DNA from: an uncultured Eubacteriales bacterium
GTDB lineage: Bacteria; Bacillota; Clostridia; Oscillospirales; Acutalibacteraceae
Direction: 5' to 3'
Length of the DNA stretch: 64,000 bases
Assembly: GCA_902491475.1 (NCBI GenBank)
Contig: CABUHY010000004.1
Coordinates: forward strand, 62,001-126,000
Shown here: positions 43,423-52,278 of the stretch, one piece after another
Position numbering within the stretch: the stretch's first letter is position 1
How the letters are laid out: each line of letters begins with the position of its first letter
Notes under the pieces: model-generated
Databases searched by the model: none
Seen by the model: only the letters and a program-made list of their open reading frames with translations
Told to the model about the DNA's origin: nothing
Position numbers and translations under genes: made by a program

Positions 43423-44091
43423 GTGCGGATAATAAGATGTATAAAAAACTATATTAAGGCACAAAAGCTTGCAAAAAATCATAATTCAGTTATTGATAAG
43501 CATGCAAAAATCAACAGGTTAGTTTTAGAAGAGGATGGAAAAAACAGAATATCCGCATACGCACATATTTTTAATGTGGCATTGGGTAAGTACTCATATA
43601 TCGGTCAAGGGTCAGTATTGTCAAACGCCGAAATAGGGCGATATTGTTCTGTTTCGGAAAATGTTAAATTGGTTGCCGGTAGACATCCGTCATCGGAATA
43701 TGTCAGCACCCATCCGATTTTTTATTCTGAGAGATATTCTAATGCGTTTGGAAAAACTGATTTTGAGGAGTATCATTATACTGATAAGGATAAAAATATG
43801 ATGCTGAAAATCGGAAATGATGTTTGGATAGGCGCAAATGTTTTGATTTTAGACGGTGTAACAATCGGGAATGGTGCAATTATTGCGGCAGGTGCAGTTG
43901 TTACAAAGGACGTTCCGCCTTATGCTGTTGTCGGAGGCGTACCGGCTAAAATTATTAAATATAGGTTTAATAAAGAAGAAATAGATTTTTTGGAACAGCT
44001 GAAGTGGTGGGAAAAGGACGAAAAGTGGTTGACAGAATACGGAAAGTATTTTAATAATGTCGAATTGCTTAAAAATATATTGAATAAATAA
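43423..44091 (+). CDS. CatB-related O-acetyltransferase (hexapeptide repeat)
   Basis: 222 residues with a left-handed beta helix of hexapeptide repeats: ALGKYSYIGQGSVLSNAEIG, GRHPSSEY, then IGNDVWIGANVLILDGVTIG and IIAAGAVVTKDVPPYAVVGG. It transfers acetyl groups from acetyl-CoA to sugar hydroxyls. GTG start 4 bases after the previous gene. Composition is strongly AT-rich (one 60-base line sampled was about 23% GC). Confidence 0.88.
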   Translation: MRIIRCIKNYIKAQKLAKNHNSVIDKHAKINRLVLEEDGKNRISAYAHIFNVALGKYSYIGQGSVLSNAEIGRYCSVSENVKLVAGRHPSSEYVSTHPIFYSERYSNAFGKTDFEEYHYTDKDKNMMLKIGNDVWIGANVLILDGVTIGNGAIIAAGAVVTKDVPPYAVVGGVPAKIIKYRFNKEEIDFLEQLKWWEKDEKWLTEYGKYFNNVELLKNILNK

Positions 44092-44154
44092 AAATGATTG
44101 AAAGGTCCGGTCAAAATTTGATAAAAGCATTTTTAGTTGAACAGGAGAATTAAA

Positions 44155-44722
44155 ATGAGCATTTTTATATTGATTGAAAGATTAAGAAATCAAATTAAAT
44201 GCCGGTACAAAAAACGTTTGTTTAAGGAAAAAACGAAATGTACCCATAATGATTTTTCAATCATAGGAGATATAACTTTAATTAACCGCAACGTTAAAAT
44301 AGGTCGCAATGTTACGATATATCCGGATGTAATGTTTTTTGGAGACGGTTTGATAGAAATAGGGGATAATTCGGCAATCGGAAACGGAACGATTATTTAT
44401 TCTTCAAAAGACGGCGGTGTAACAATAGGCAACGATACTTTGATTGCAGGTCAGTGTTATATTATTGATACAGATCACGGAATAAGTGCGGATGAGCTTA
44501 TTCGTTGCCAGCATAATTCGGTTGCTCCGATTACAATCGGCAATGATTGTTGGGATTGCTGCCGGATGTAAAGTGTTAAAAGGCTCGCATGTTAAAGACG
44601 GAGCCGTTATCGGAGCTTTAAGCTTGGTAAAGGGTGAGATTCCTGAAAATGCCGTTGCTTACGGAATACCGGCGAAAGTAAAAAAGTATCGTGAAAGTAG
44701 TTCTTCCATAGGAGTGAAATAA
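44155..44722 (+). pseudogene. Hexapeptide acetyltransferase, broken by a single-base frameshift
   Basis: Frame 1 runs from ATG 44155 (AGGAG upstream) through IGRNVTIYPDVMFFGDG and SVAPITIGNDCW, then shifts at the GGG run 44552-44554 and stops at TAA 44571. Reading one G fewer restores the family motif WIAAGCKVLKGSHVKDG and the ending AVAYGIPAKVKKYR, to 44722. So a +1 base disrupts a wcaF/maa-type acetyltransferase. It could be a true mutation, a slippery phase-variable site (GGG is short) or a sequencing error. Very AT-rich. Confidence 0.8.
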
Positions 44723-44723
44723 T

Positions 44724-46259
44724 TTGAACAGAAAAATCGGAGTTATCTACTCCTATGCGTTGATGATTGTCGAGGTCATTTCGGCAATGCTCTTTACCCC
44801 GTTTCTTATAAGGATGCTGGGTCAGTCGCAATATGCGGTTTATCAGTTGACCTCGCAGATTTCGTCTTATCTTATGCTACTCGATTTGGGTGTGGGCAAT
44901 GCGGTAATTCGCTATATGGCGAAATTCAGAGCCGATAACGACAAGGAAAAGCAAGAGGAATTTTTAGGCATTGCCACCGTGTTTTATTTGGCGATTGCGG
45001 TAATTACTGTGATAATCGGCATTGTGCTTGTGATAATTCTCCCGACAGCTTTTGCAAAGGGACTGACTCCCGAGGAAATCAGGCTTTCGCAAAAAATGCT
45101 CTGTGTTACAATGCTTACCTGCGCCGTTACTCTCGGCACTTCAAGCTTTGCGACAACCCTTATGGCATACGAACGCTTTTCGTTTTCAAAGGGCTTGAGC
45201 ATAATTTGTTCTGTTCTCAAGGTAGTTGTTTCAATGGTTGCCATGTTTATGGGCGTAAAGGCTCTCGGCGTTGTAATAATTTATTTTGTACTCAACCTTT
45301 TAACAAGGCTTGCATATACCTTCTATGTCCTTTTCAAGCTGAAAATAAAACCGAAATTCAAGAATCCCGACATTACCTTTATCAAGGAGACCGTTACATA
45401 TTCGTCCTTCGTGTTTTTGCAGATGCTTGCAACGCAGATTAACTCAATGACCGATACGGTGCTGCTCGGAATTCTCGCAAAGGGCTCGTCGGCAATTATT
45501 GCGATTTACGGCGTAGGCTCACAGATAATTCAGTATTTCAAAACAATCGGCAGCCATTTCACGGGAGTGCTTATGGCGGGCGTTGTGCGTATGGTAGAAA
45601 ACGGCGCAAAGCCCAAGGACCTCCAGAACGAAATGGTGCGTATCGGCAGGATAATTTTTATGATGCTCGGTATGGTTTTTGCCGTGTTTATTGCAAACGG
45701 CAAGCATTTTATGGTATTATGGGCAGGAGAGGATTACGCACAGTCCTATTATGTCACGGTTGCCATTATGGCGCCTACAATGTTTACGCTCATACAGTCG
45801 ATAGGCAACCAGATACTCTGGGCTATGAACCGACACAGAGGTCAGGCGATAGTTCAGGTGGTTTCGGCGCTTGTAAACATTGTTCTTACGGCGGTGCTCA
45901 TAAGCTGGAAGCCTCTTGAGGGTGCGGTTATCGGCTCAGTTATAGCTTTGACGGTAGGCGATGTCATTTGTATGAACATAATGTTCAAAAAGGAAATCAA
46001 GATAAGTCTTACCGAGTATTACCTGGGGCTTTTCAAGGGTATTCTTCCCTCGCTTCTGATTTGCTTTGCCGGTGCAAAGCTGTTTACGCTTGTCGGACTT
46101 TCACAGCACGGCTGGCTCGGCTTTGTTGTAAACTGTGCGGTTGCGGTTGCGGTTTACGGTGTTTGTATGATAACCTTCGGAATGAACAAGTCCGAAAAGG
46201 ACCTTGTTTTCGGTATGTTCCGTAAAATATTAAGAAAAACAAAACTTGTAAAAGGATAA
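44724..46259 (+). CDS. wzx: Polysaccharide flippase, Wzx/MATE-type
   Basis: 511 residues, about 12-14 transmembrane segments, related to oligosaccharide flippases (MOP superfamily): YSYALMIVEVISAMLFTPFLIRMLG at the start, LLDLGVGNAVIRYMAKFR, QINSMTDTVLLGILA and LVNIVLTAVLI. It flips lipid-linked repeat units to the outer face of the membrane for EpsG polymerisation. TTG start with AGGAG upstream. Composition returns to the operon average here. Confidence 0.92.
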   Translation: MNRKIGVIYSYALMIVEVISAMLFTPFLIRMLGQSQYAVYQLTSQISSYLMLLDLGVGNAVIRYMAKFRADNDKEKQEEFLGIATVFYLAIAVITVIIGIVLVIILPTAFAKGLTPEEIRLSQKMLCVTMLTCAVTLGTSSFATTLMAYERFSFSKGLSIICSVLKVVVSMVAMFMGVKALGVVIIYFVLNLLTRLAYTFYVLFKLKIKPKFKNPDITFIKETVTYSSFVFLQMLATQINSMTDTVLLGILAKGSSAIIAIYGVGSQIIQYFKTIGSHFTGVLMAGVVRMVENGAKPKDLQNEMVRIGRIIFMMLGMVFAVFIANGKHFMVLWAGEDYAQSYYVTVAIMAPTMFTLIQSIGNQILWAMNRHRGQAIVQVVSALVNIVLTAVLISWKPLEGAVIGSVIALTVGDVICMNIMFKKEIKISLTEYYLGLFKGILPSLLICFAGAKLFTLVGLSQHGWLGFVVNCAVAVAVYGVCMITFGMNKSEKDLVFGMFRKILRKTKLVKG

Positions 46260-46274
46260 AGGAGAATAAACTGT

Positions 46275-47318
46275 ATGTCATTATTCACGGGAAAAACACT
46301 TATGATTACGGGCGGAACCGGTTCGTTCGGCAACGCCGTGCTCAACAGATTTTTACAGACGGATATCGGAGAAATCCGCATTTTTTCGAGAGACGAGAAA
46401 AAGCAGGACGATATGCGTCACGAATTTCAGGCTAAAATGCCCGAGGTCAGCGACAAAATCAAGTTCTTTATCGGCGATGTAAGGGATTTGGCTTCGGTTA
46501 AAAACGCAATGAGCGGCGTTGATTACATTTTCCACGCAGCGGCGTTGAAGCAGGTTCCGTCGTGCGAATTCTTCCCCATTGAGGCGGTAAAGACCAATGT
46601 TCTCGGAACGGACAATGTGCTTACGGCGGCTATCGACGAGGGCGTAAAGACGGTTATCTGCCTTTCAACGGATAAGGCGGCTTATCCCGTAAACGCAATG
46701 GGAACCTCAAAGGCTATGATGGAAAAGGTAATCGTTGCAAAGTCAAGAACCGTAAGCCCCGAAAAGACAAAGATATGCTGCACCCGTTACGGCAATGTTA
46801 TGTGCTCGAGAGGTTCTGTAATCCCGCTTTGGATTGAGCAGATAAAAGAGGGTAAACCGATAACGATAACCGAGCCCGCAATGACAAGGTTCATTATGTC
46901 TCTTGACGAGGCTGTCGATTTGGTACTGTTTGCGTTTGAACACGGAATTTCGGGCGATATTCTTGTACAGAAAGCACCTGCCTGCACAATAGGCGTTCTT
47001 GCCGAAGCGGTTAAACAGCTTTTCTGCCCCGACACCGACATCAAGGTAATCGGCATACGCCACGGCGAAAAAATGTACGAAACACTTCTTACCAACGAGG
47101 AGTGCGCTCACGCAACGGATATGGGCGAGTTCTACCGTGTACCCTGCGACAAGCGTTCACTCAACTACGATAAGTATTTCAACGACGGCGATAAGGACCG
47201 CAATCCTTTGACCGAGTTCAACTCAAACAACACAGAGCTGCTCAATGTCGAGCAGGTCAAGGAGAAGCTTCTTTCCTTGCAGTATATCCGTGACGAATTG
47301 GCTAAAAAGGATAATTGA
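46275..47318 (+). CDS. capE: UDP-GlcNAc 4,6-dehydratase/5-epimerase CapE
   Basis: 347 residues, first step to UDP-L-FucNAc. LMITGGTGSFGNAVLNRFL is the NADP turn; IFSRDEKKQDDMR, HAAALKQVPSCEFFP, and STDKAAYPVNAMGTSKAMMEK (a Cap-type SDR with Met at the usual Tyr position) match Cap5E/Cap8E closely, as does the ending NTELLNVEQVKEKLL. AAAGGAG precedes the ATG. The next two genes give the other two steps. Confidence 0.95.
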   Translation: MSLFTGKTLMITGGTGSFGNAVLNRFLQTDIGEIRIFSRDEKKQDDMRHEFQAKMPEVSDKIKFFIGDVRDLASVKNAMSGVDYIFHAAALKQVPSCEFFPIEAVKTNVLGTDNVLTAAIDEGVKTVICLSTDKAAYPVNAMGTSKAMMEKVIVAKSRTVSPEKTKICCTRYGNVMCSRGSVIPLWIEQIKEGKPITITEPAMTRFIMSLDEAVDLVLFAFEHGISGDILVQKAPACTIGVLAEAVKQLFCPDTDIKVIGIRHGEKMYETLLTNEECAHATDMGEFYRVPCDKRSLNYDKYFNDGDKDRNPLTEFNSNNTELLNVEQVKEKLLSLQYIRDELAKKDN

Positions 47319-47320
47319 CG

Positions 47321-48466
47321 ATGAAAATTCTTGTTACGGGAGCCGAGGGATTTGTCGGCAAAAACTTAATAACCACGCTTGAAAGTATAAGAGACTCAAA
47401 GGACAACACAAGGAATGTTCCGAAAGATTTAGAAATTTTCCCCTATGACATTGGCACGCCCGAGGAGGATTTTGAGCGTTACTGCAAGGAGTGTGACTTT
47501 GTATTTAATCTTGTGGGCGTTCACAGACCCAAGGACGATTCGGAGTTTATGAAAGGCAATTTCGGCTTTCTTACGAAGCTGCTTTCCACGCTTGAAAAGT
47601 ACGGTAATACGCCGAGGATAGCTTTTTCATCGTCCATACAGGCACAGCTTGACAACCCTTACGGCGAGAGCAAGCGTGCGGCTGAAAACGCATTGTTCGA
47701 TTATTCGAAAAAAACGGGCGCAAAGGTCTATGTTTTCAGGTTCTCAAATCTTTTCGGAAAGTGGTCGAGACCGAATTACAACAGCGTTGTTGCGACTTTC
47801 TGCAACAATATTGCAAACGGCTTGCCCATAGAGATAAGGGACAGAAACTACGAAATGGAACTTATCTACATAGACGATGTCGTGAACGAATTGCTCGAGA
47901 TCCTTATGGACAGGGGAACGAAAAGCGGCGAGTTTTACACGGTTCCCGTTTCACACAGGATTACGCTCGGCGGTCTTGCCGATTTGATTTATTCGTTTAA
48001 GAACAGCAGGGGAAGCCTTATGGTTCCCGATATGACCGACGGAAGCTTTTCAAAGAAGCTCTATTCAACATATCTTTCCTATCTTCCCACGGACGGCTTT
48101 GCCTATCCGCTTAAAATGAATATCGACGAGCGAGGCTCGTTTACGGAAATCGTCAAGTCTGCGGACAGAGGTCAGGTTTCCGTCAACATTTCAAAGCCGG
48201 GAATAATCAAGGGTCAGCATTGGCACCATACGAAAAATGAAAAATTCCTTGTCGTCAGCGGTAAGGGAGTTATCCGTTTCCGCAAAATCGGCGAGGAAAA
48301 GGTTTACGAATATTTTGTCTCGGGCGAAAAACTCGAGGTTGTCGATATACCGACAGGCTACACGCATAACATAGAGAATATCGGCGACACCGATATGGTT
48401 ACGATTATGTGGTGCAACGAGTGCTTTGACCCCGACAGACCCGATACATATTTTGAAAAGGTATAA
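47321..48466 (+). CDS. capF: UDP-2-acetamido-2,6-dideoxy-hexulose reductase CapF with cupin domain
   Basis: 381 residues. An SDR domain (about 1-245; VTGAEGFVGKNLITTL, SSSIQAQLDNPYGESKRAAE) is joined to a C-terminal cupin (about 265-380; QHWHHTKNEKFLVVSG, DIPTGYTHNIENIG), the two-domain CapF architecture. It carries out C3 epimerisation and C4 reduction to UDP-L-PneNAc/TalNAc-type product. It starts 3 bases after capE. Confidence 0.94.
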   Translation: MKILVTGAEGFVGKNLITTLESIRDSKDNTRNVPKDLEIFPYDIGTPEEDFERYCKECDFVFNLVGVHRPKDDSEFMKGNFGFLTKLLSTLEKYGNTPRIAFSSSIQAQLDNPYGESKRAAENALFDYSKKTGAKVYVFRFSNLFGKWSRPNYNSVVATFCNNIANGLPIEIRDRNYEMELIYIDDVVNELLEILMDRGTKSGEFYTVPVSHRITLGGLADLIYSFKNSRGSLMVPDMTDGSFSKKLYSTYLSYLPTDGFAYPLKMNIDERGSFTEIVKSADRGQVSVNISKPGIIKGQHWHHTKNEKFLVVSGKGVIRFRKIGEEKVYEYFVSGEKLEVVDIPTGYTHNIENIGDTDMVTIMWCNECFDPDRPDTYFEKV

Positions 48467-48478
48467 AGGTAAAAGAGT

Positions 48479-49657
48479 ATGACACACGATTTTTCAGATG
48501 TTTCTTTTAAGAATAACGGAAAGCTGAAATTGCTGATTACCGTCGGCACACGCCCCGAGATAATCAGGCTTGCCGCCGTTATCAACAAATGCCGCAGTTA
48601 TTTTGACTGTATTCTTGCCCACACGGGTCAGAATTACGACTATAACCTCAACGGCATATTCTTCAGGGATTTGGGACTTGCCGACCCCGATGTTTATCTC
48701 AATGCGGTGGGCGACAATCTCGGCGAAACAATGGGCAATATAATAGCTTCGTCGTATGAGCTTATGGCGCAAATTAAGCCCGACGCCGTGTTGGTTCTGG
48801 GCGACACAAACTCATGCCTTTCCGTCATTTCGGCAAAGAGATTGCACATACCGATTTTCCATATGGAGGCAGGCAACCGCTGTAAGGACGAGTGCTTACC
48901 CGAGGAGACGAACAGGAGAATTGTCGATATAATTTCAGATGTGAATATGGCATATTCCGAGCACGCAAGAAGATACCTTGCGGACTGCGGACTTCCCAAG
49001 GAGAGAACCTATGTTACGGGCTCGCCTATGGCGGAGGTGCTGAGCGAAAACCTTGAAAAAATAAAAAACTCCGACATCCATGAAATACTCGGGCTTCAAA
49101 AGGGCAAATATATTCTTTTGTCGGCTCACAGGGAGGAAAATATCGACACCGAAAAGAACTTCCTTTCGCTTTTCAACGCAATAAACAAGATGGCTCAAAA
49201 GTACGATATGCCGATACTCTATTCCTGCCACCCCCGTTCGGCAAAAAGGCTTGAACAGAGCGGATTTGAGCTCGACGAGAGGGTTATAAAGCATGAACCG
49301 CTCGGCTTCCACGATTATAACTGCCTGCAAATGAACGCTTTTGCGGTTGTGTCCGATTCGGGCACGCTTCCCGAGGAGTCAAGCTTCTTTACCTCGGTCG
49401 GCTCGCCGTTCCCCGCAGTGTGCATAAGAACCTCAACCGAACGCCCCGAGGCTCTCGACAAGGCTTGCTTCGTGCTTGCGGGAATTGACGAAAAATCGCT
49501 TTTACAGGCGGTCGATACTGCGGTAGAGCTCAACAAAAACGGCTGTTACGGTATTCCCGTTCCCGATTATACCGATAAAAATGTATCGACAAAGGTCGTT
49601 AAAATCATTCAGTCCTATATGGGCATAGTCAACAAAATGGTTTGGCGCAAGGACTGA
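48479..49657 (+). CDS. capG: UDP-N-acetylglucosamine 2-epimerase family CapG (UDP-L-FucNAc synthase)
   Basis: 392 residues of the non-hydrolysing 2-epimerase fold: TVGTRPEIIRLAAVI, HTGQNYDYNLNGIFF, VLVLGDTNSCLS, HMEAGNRC and SDSGTLPEESS. In the CapE-CapF-CapG set it makes UDP-L-FucNAc by C2 epimerisation. ATG with AGGTAAAAG upstream. Last gene of the operon; transcription probably stops in the inverted-repeat element that follows. Confidence 0.93.
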   Translation: MTHDFSDVSFKNNGKLKLLITVGTRPEIIRLAAVINKCRSYFDCILAHTGQNYDYNLNGIFFRDLGLADPDVYLNAVGDNLGETMGNIIASSYELMAQIKPDAVLVLGDTNSCLSVISAKRLHIPIFHMEAGNRCKDECLPEETNRRIVDIISDVNMAYSEHARRYLADCGLPKERTYVTGSPMAEVLSENLEKIKNSDIHEILGLQKGKYILLSAHREENIDTEKNFLSLFNAINKMAQKYDMPILYSCHPRSAKRLEQSGFELDERVIKHEPLGFHDYNCLQMNAFAVVSDSGTLPEESSFFTSVGSPFPAVCIRTSTERPEALDKACFVLAGIDEKSLLQAVDTAVELNKNGCYGIPVPDYTDKNVSTKVVKIIQSYMGIVNKMVWRKD

Positions 49658-49673
49658 AAACAGTAAAAAAATC

Positions 49674-49979
49674 AAGGCAATCTGTTTGGCTGAGAGTTCA
49701 TAAGGAAGTATTGGTTTCTCGCATAAAAATTTATTATGCCTTTGTCGGAAATCCTCGCAAGGCGGCAGCCTTGCTTCGTTTTCCTACTTCTGCATAAAAG
49801 AATTTTTATAGCTACGAAACTGCAACGCACTTCAAAATGATATATTTTTGATACAAGAAAAGGCAAACCCCGCAGATAATGCTGACGCATATCTGTGGGG
49901 TTTAACGCATTATTGTGCAAAAAGATGTTATTTTGAAGCAAAACTGCCTTATTAACTCTCAGCCTTTGCAGATTGCCTT
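49674..49979. repeat. 306 bp MITE-like inverted-repeat element with nested helices
   Basis: Ends are near-perfect inverted repeats: AAGGCAATCTG, then GGCTGAGAGTT, then ATAAGG (49674-49705) against 49947-49979. Inside are further pairs: ATAAAAATT plus GTTTC (49714-49731 with 49801-49820), hairpin GCAAGGC/GCCTTGC (49757-49774), CTTCAAAAT/ATTTTGAAG (49830-49838 with 49930-49938) enclosing AAACCCCGCAGATA/TATCTGTGGGGTTT (49865-49903). Six T follow on the plus side. It fills the whole gap between capG and a convergent methyltransferase. No ORF is credible, no target-site duplication is clear, and only one copy is present in this window, so calling it a mobile element is a guess. Confidence 0.7.
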
Positions 49980-49988
49980 TTTTGCGCT

Positions 49989-50756
49989 TTATTTTATCGC
50001 CGTGAAAAAGAGTCTCGGCATTTTAAGTATCAGCTTGCCGTTTGCCCTTACGGGATAAAGGCTGTTGATGTTGTTTTCCAATTCGGCAAGGAATTCAGCC
50101 CGTTCGCTGTCCGTCAATGCGTCGAGATACGGGCGCAGACCGCTGCCCGAGTACCAGGACAAAACGCCTTTTGCACCGTCAACGGTGTGATAATAGGTGG
50201 TTTGCCACATATCAAAGGACGAAGCCTTTTCGCACAGGATGTCATAATACTCCGTATCAAAGAAATTGTGAAAATCCCTTATATGGGCGAGCTTTTTCCA
50301 CTTGTCCCGCTTTACGACCTCTTTGAGCATTTCGTAAAACGGCGCAGTCTGAACAATCGGTATCTGCACCGCAAGTGTTCCGCCGTCTTTAAGCTTTTCA
50401 AACACTGCGTCGAACAGCTCATACTGCCTCGGTATCCACTGAAAGCAGGCGTTTGAGAAAATCAAATCGAATTTCCCGTCAAGCTCATAAAGCCCGTCGG
50501 GCGCATTGCATTTTTGAAAGTTAATATCGGGGTGGTCGGCTTTTGCTTTTTTGAGCATATCGTCCGAATAGTCCACGCCCGTTATATCGGCGTTCGGAAA
50601 CTGCGATTTCAGCGCAAAGGTGCTGTTTCCGGGTCCGCAGCCTATGTCAAGAACCCTTTCGGGGTCGAGAGAGGCAAGCCTTGATATTAAATCGAGAGAC
50701 GGCTGCGTTCTCTCTTTTTTGAATTTAAGATACTGTGTTGAATTCCAATCCGACAT
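49989..50756 (-). CDS. Trans-aconitate 2-methyltransferase-like SAM methyltransferase
   Basis: 255 residues with the Tam layout: MSDWNSTQYLKFKKERTQP, SAM motif VLDIGCGPGNST, VDYSDDMLKKAK, then FDLIFSNACFQWIPRQYELF and TLAVQIP. Tam enzymes methylate trans-aconitate; similar clostridial proteins may have other acid substrates. ATG at 50756 is taken as start; a GTG lies 9 bases upstream. It is convergent with capG across the inverted-repeat element. Confidence 0.82.
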   Translation of the reverse strand: MSDWNSTQYLKFKKERTQPSLDLISRLASLDPERVLDIGCGPGNSTFALKSQFPNADITGVDYSDDMLKKAKADHPDINFQKCNAPDGLYELDGKFDLIFSNACFQWIPRQYELFDAVFEKLKDGGTLAVQIPIVQTAPFYEMLKEVVKRDKWKKLAHIRDFHNFFDTEYYDILCEKASSFDMWQTTYYHTVDGAKGVLSWYSGSGLRPYLDALTDSERAEFLAELENNINSLYPVRANGKLILKMPRLFFTAIK

Positions 50757-50826
50757 TTTAATCACCGTAAGTAAATTTTGAAAACAATATAATTTGAACA
50801 GTGCGTTATTTTACACTGCTTACTGC

Positions 50827-51045
50827 TTAAAGCTTGAAGTCCTCCTCGCTGAACTGCTGAAGCTCGGGTGCGCGGCGGGGAACTCTTTTCATAATGTCGT
50901 ATTTATATTTTCTGCATTTGTAATCCTTTGCAACAACGCCCTTTTTTACACAGAGAACCGTTTCTCCGTCGGGCGAGGGCTTGCCGTGCTGACAGTAGGC
51001 ACAGGCGGGGGAGATGTCTTTAGTATTGAAAACCGTTTTTTTCAT
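50827..51045 (-). CDS. Small conserved Cys-containing protein (DUF6472-like)
   Basis: 72 residues: TKDISPACAYCQHGKPSP, ETVLCVKKGVV, DYKCRKYKYDIMKR and a tail PRRAPELQQFSEEDFKL. The four Cys (CAYC, C, C) may bind zinc. Proteins of this form are widespread in Clostridia and of unknown function. AGGATG is upstream of the ATG. A weak promoter (51098-51126) lies before it. Confidence 0.75.
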   Translation of the reverse strand: MKKTVFNTKDISPACAYCQHGKPSPDGETVLCVKKGVVAKDYKCRKYKYDIMKRVPRRAPELQQFSEEDFKL

Positions 51046-51097
51046 TTTTTCACATCCTGTTGCAGGACGAACAGTATTCGTCTTATATGTTTTCTTT

Positions 51098-51126
51098 ATT
51101 GTATCACAATTTACGGCTTATTTCCA
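51098..51126 (-). promoter_or_regulatory. Possible sigma-A promoter of the small Cys protein gene
   Basis: Minus-strand TGGAAA (51121-51126), 17-base spacer, TACAAT (51098-51103). The -35 is weak, and the element overlaps the space after ylbJ. Confidence 0.45.
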
Positions 51127-51132
51127 CTGTAT

Positions 51133-52209
51133 TTATTTTGAGCTTTCGCCTTTGGGTTTTCTCTCTGCGTCAAGCTCGAAAATAAGCACCGAGCACATCA
51201 GAAGAAGTGCACAGGCGGCGGGAAGCGAAACGGAATACGCACTCAAATTCAGCTCCGAGACATTTGCGAAGGTTTCAATTTCGCACGGGAAGAATTTGAG
51301 CAGAACCGAGCAGACGAACGCCGATACCGCCGCACACAGCACACGGGCAGTATAAAAATGCTTTGCCGACAGTCCCGTTTTTGCGACATAGGAGTAAATC
51401 TGGCAGTGAACCGACAGACCGCCGAAGGAAATTATTGCCGCAAATGCAGGCACGGGAAGTATATTCAGGGACATTTTAATTCCGCTTGTAACTTCGAGTA
51501 CGCTTGCCGCGGCGACTGTGTATCCGTTGAGCGAAAACGAGCAGATGTACTTTATCAGGCAGTTGAAAATCACTATCCAACTGCAAACGGAAATCATAGC
51601 CTTTACGCTGTCCGTAACGGAAAACGAAAATGCCTCTATGGGATTTTTGAGTATAATTACCCTGCCTTTTTCAAAATCCTCGCTTTTTTCCGAGCCGATA
51701 AACCTTGTGAGCACGCCGATTATAACCGACGACAGGGCAACCGAACAGTAAAGTATAACCCCTGCACGGGAGCTGCCCAAAAACATTGTTCCCACCGTGC
51801 CGATTATAAAAGCCGGACCTGCGTTTATGCAGAACAAATCAAGCCTCTGTGCGGTGCTTTGCGTGATTTTTCCGTCGCAAAGCAAATCGTAGGTCATCTT
51901 AGCCCCGATGGGATAACCGCCTATGAGCGACATCAGAATTACGCTTGACGCCACGGGAGGCAGACGGAAAATTTTTGCCGTTGCCTTGCCGAAAATCCTG
52001 CCGAAAAAATCGCACACTCCGGATTTTACAATAAACTGCGAAATAATCATAAACGGGAAAAGGGTGGGTATAACGCTGTCGGCGCAAAGCGATAGCCCCT
52101 CCTTTATTCCGAGGGCGCACACCTGCGTTTTTGAAAAAAGGCAGAAGCATGCACCGAACGAAAAAACAATCAAAAGAATATTGCCCGCCAAAGGCTTGAT
52201 TTTCCCCAT
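51133..52209 (-). CDS. ylbJ: Sporulation integral membrane protein YlbJ
   Basis: 358 residues with about nine hydrophobic segments and the nucleoside-recognition (Gate) fold: SVIPTLFPFMIISQFIVKSG, SLIGGYPIGAKM, FCINAGPAFIIGTVG and IISFGGLSVHCQIYS. YlbJ is made in the mother cell under sigma-E and is needed for spore cortex formation in Bacillus. A sigma-E-like promoter is seen at 52237-52266, divergent from yqfC. Confidence 0.9.
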   Translation of the reverse strand: MGKIKPLAGNILLIVFSFGACFCLFSKTQVCALGIKEGLSLCADSVIPTLFPFMIISQFIVKSGVCDFFGRIFGKATAKIFRLPPVASSVILMSLIGGYPIGAKMTYDLLCDGKITQSTAQRLDLFCINAGPAFIIGTVGTMFLGSSRAGVILYCSVALSSVIIGVLTRFIGSEKSEDFEKGRVIILKNPIEAFSFSVTDSVKAMISVCSWIVIFNCLIKYICSFSLNGYTVAAASVLEVTSGIKMSLNILPVPAFAAIISFGGLSVHCQIYSYVAKTGLSAKHFYTARVLCAAVSAFVCSVLLKFFPCEIETFANVSELNLSAYSVSLPAACALLLMCSVLIFELDAERKPKGESSK

Positions 52210-52236
52210 ATCATCACTCTTTCTTTATGGTATCAA

Positions 52237-52266
52237 ATTATATGCCCCGTCATATATTTATATGAG
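52237..52266 (-). promoter_or_regulatory. Candidate sigma-E promoter for ylbJ
   Basis: Minus-strand CTCATATA (52259-52266), 14-base spacer, CATATAAT (52237-52244); the sigma-E consensus is GKCATATT and CATACAMT at similar spacing. It fits the known sigma-E control of ylbJ and lies in the gap shared with yqfC. Confidence 0.5.
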
Positions 52267-52278
52267 TGAGGTGAGCAA

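Noticed and set aside
49674..49941. Minus-strand 89-codon frame in the inverted-repeat element
   Set aside because: It lies across the helices, has no ribosome site and no protein features.
49674..49979. Insertion sequence
   Set aside because: There is no transposase frame and no clear target-site duplication; described as a MITE-like or structured element instead.
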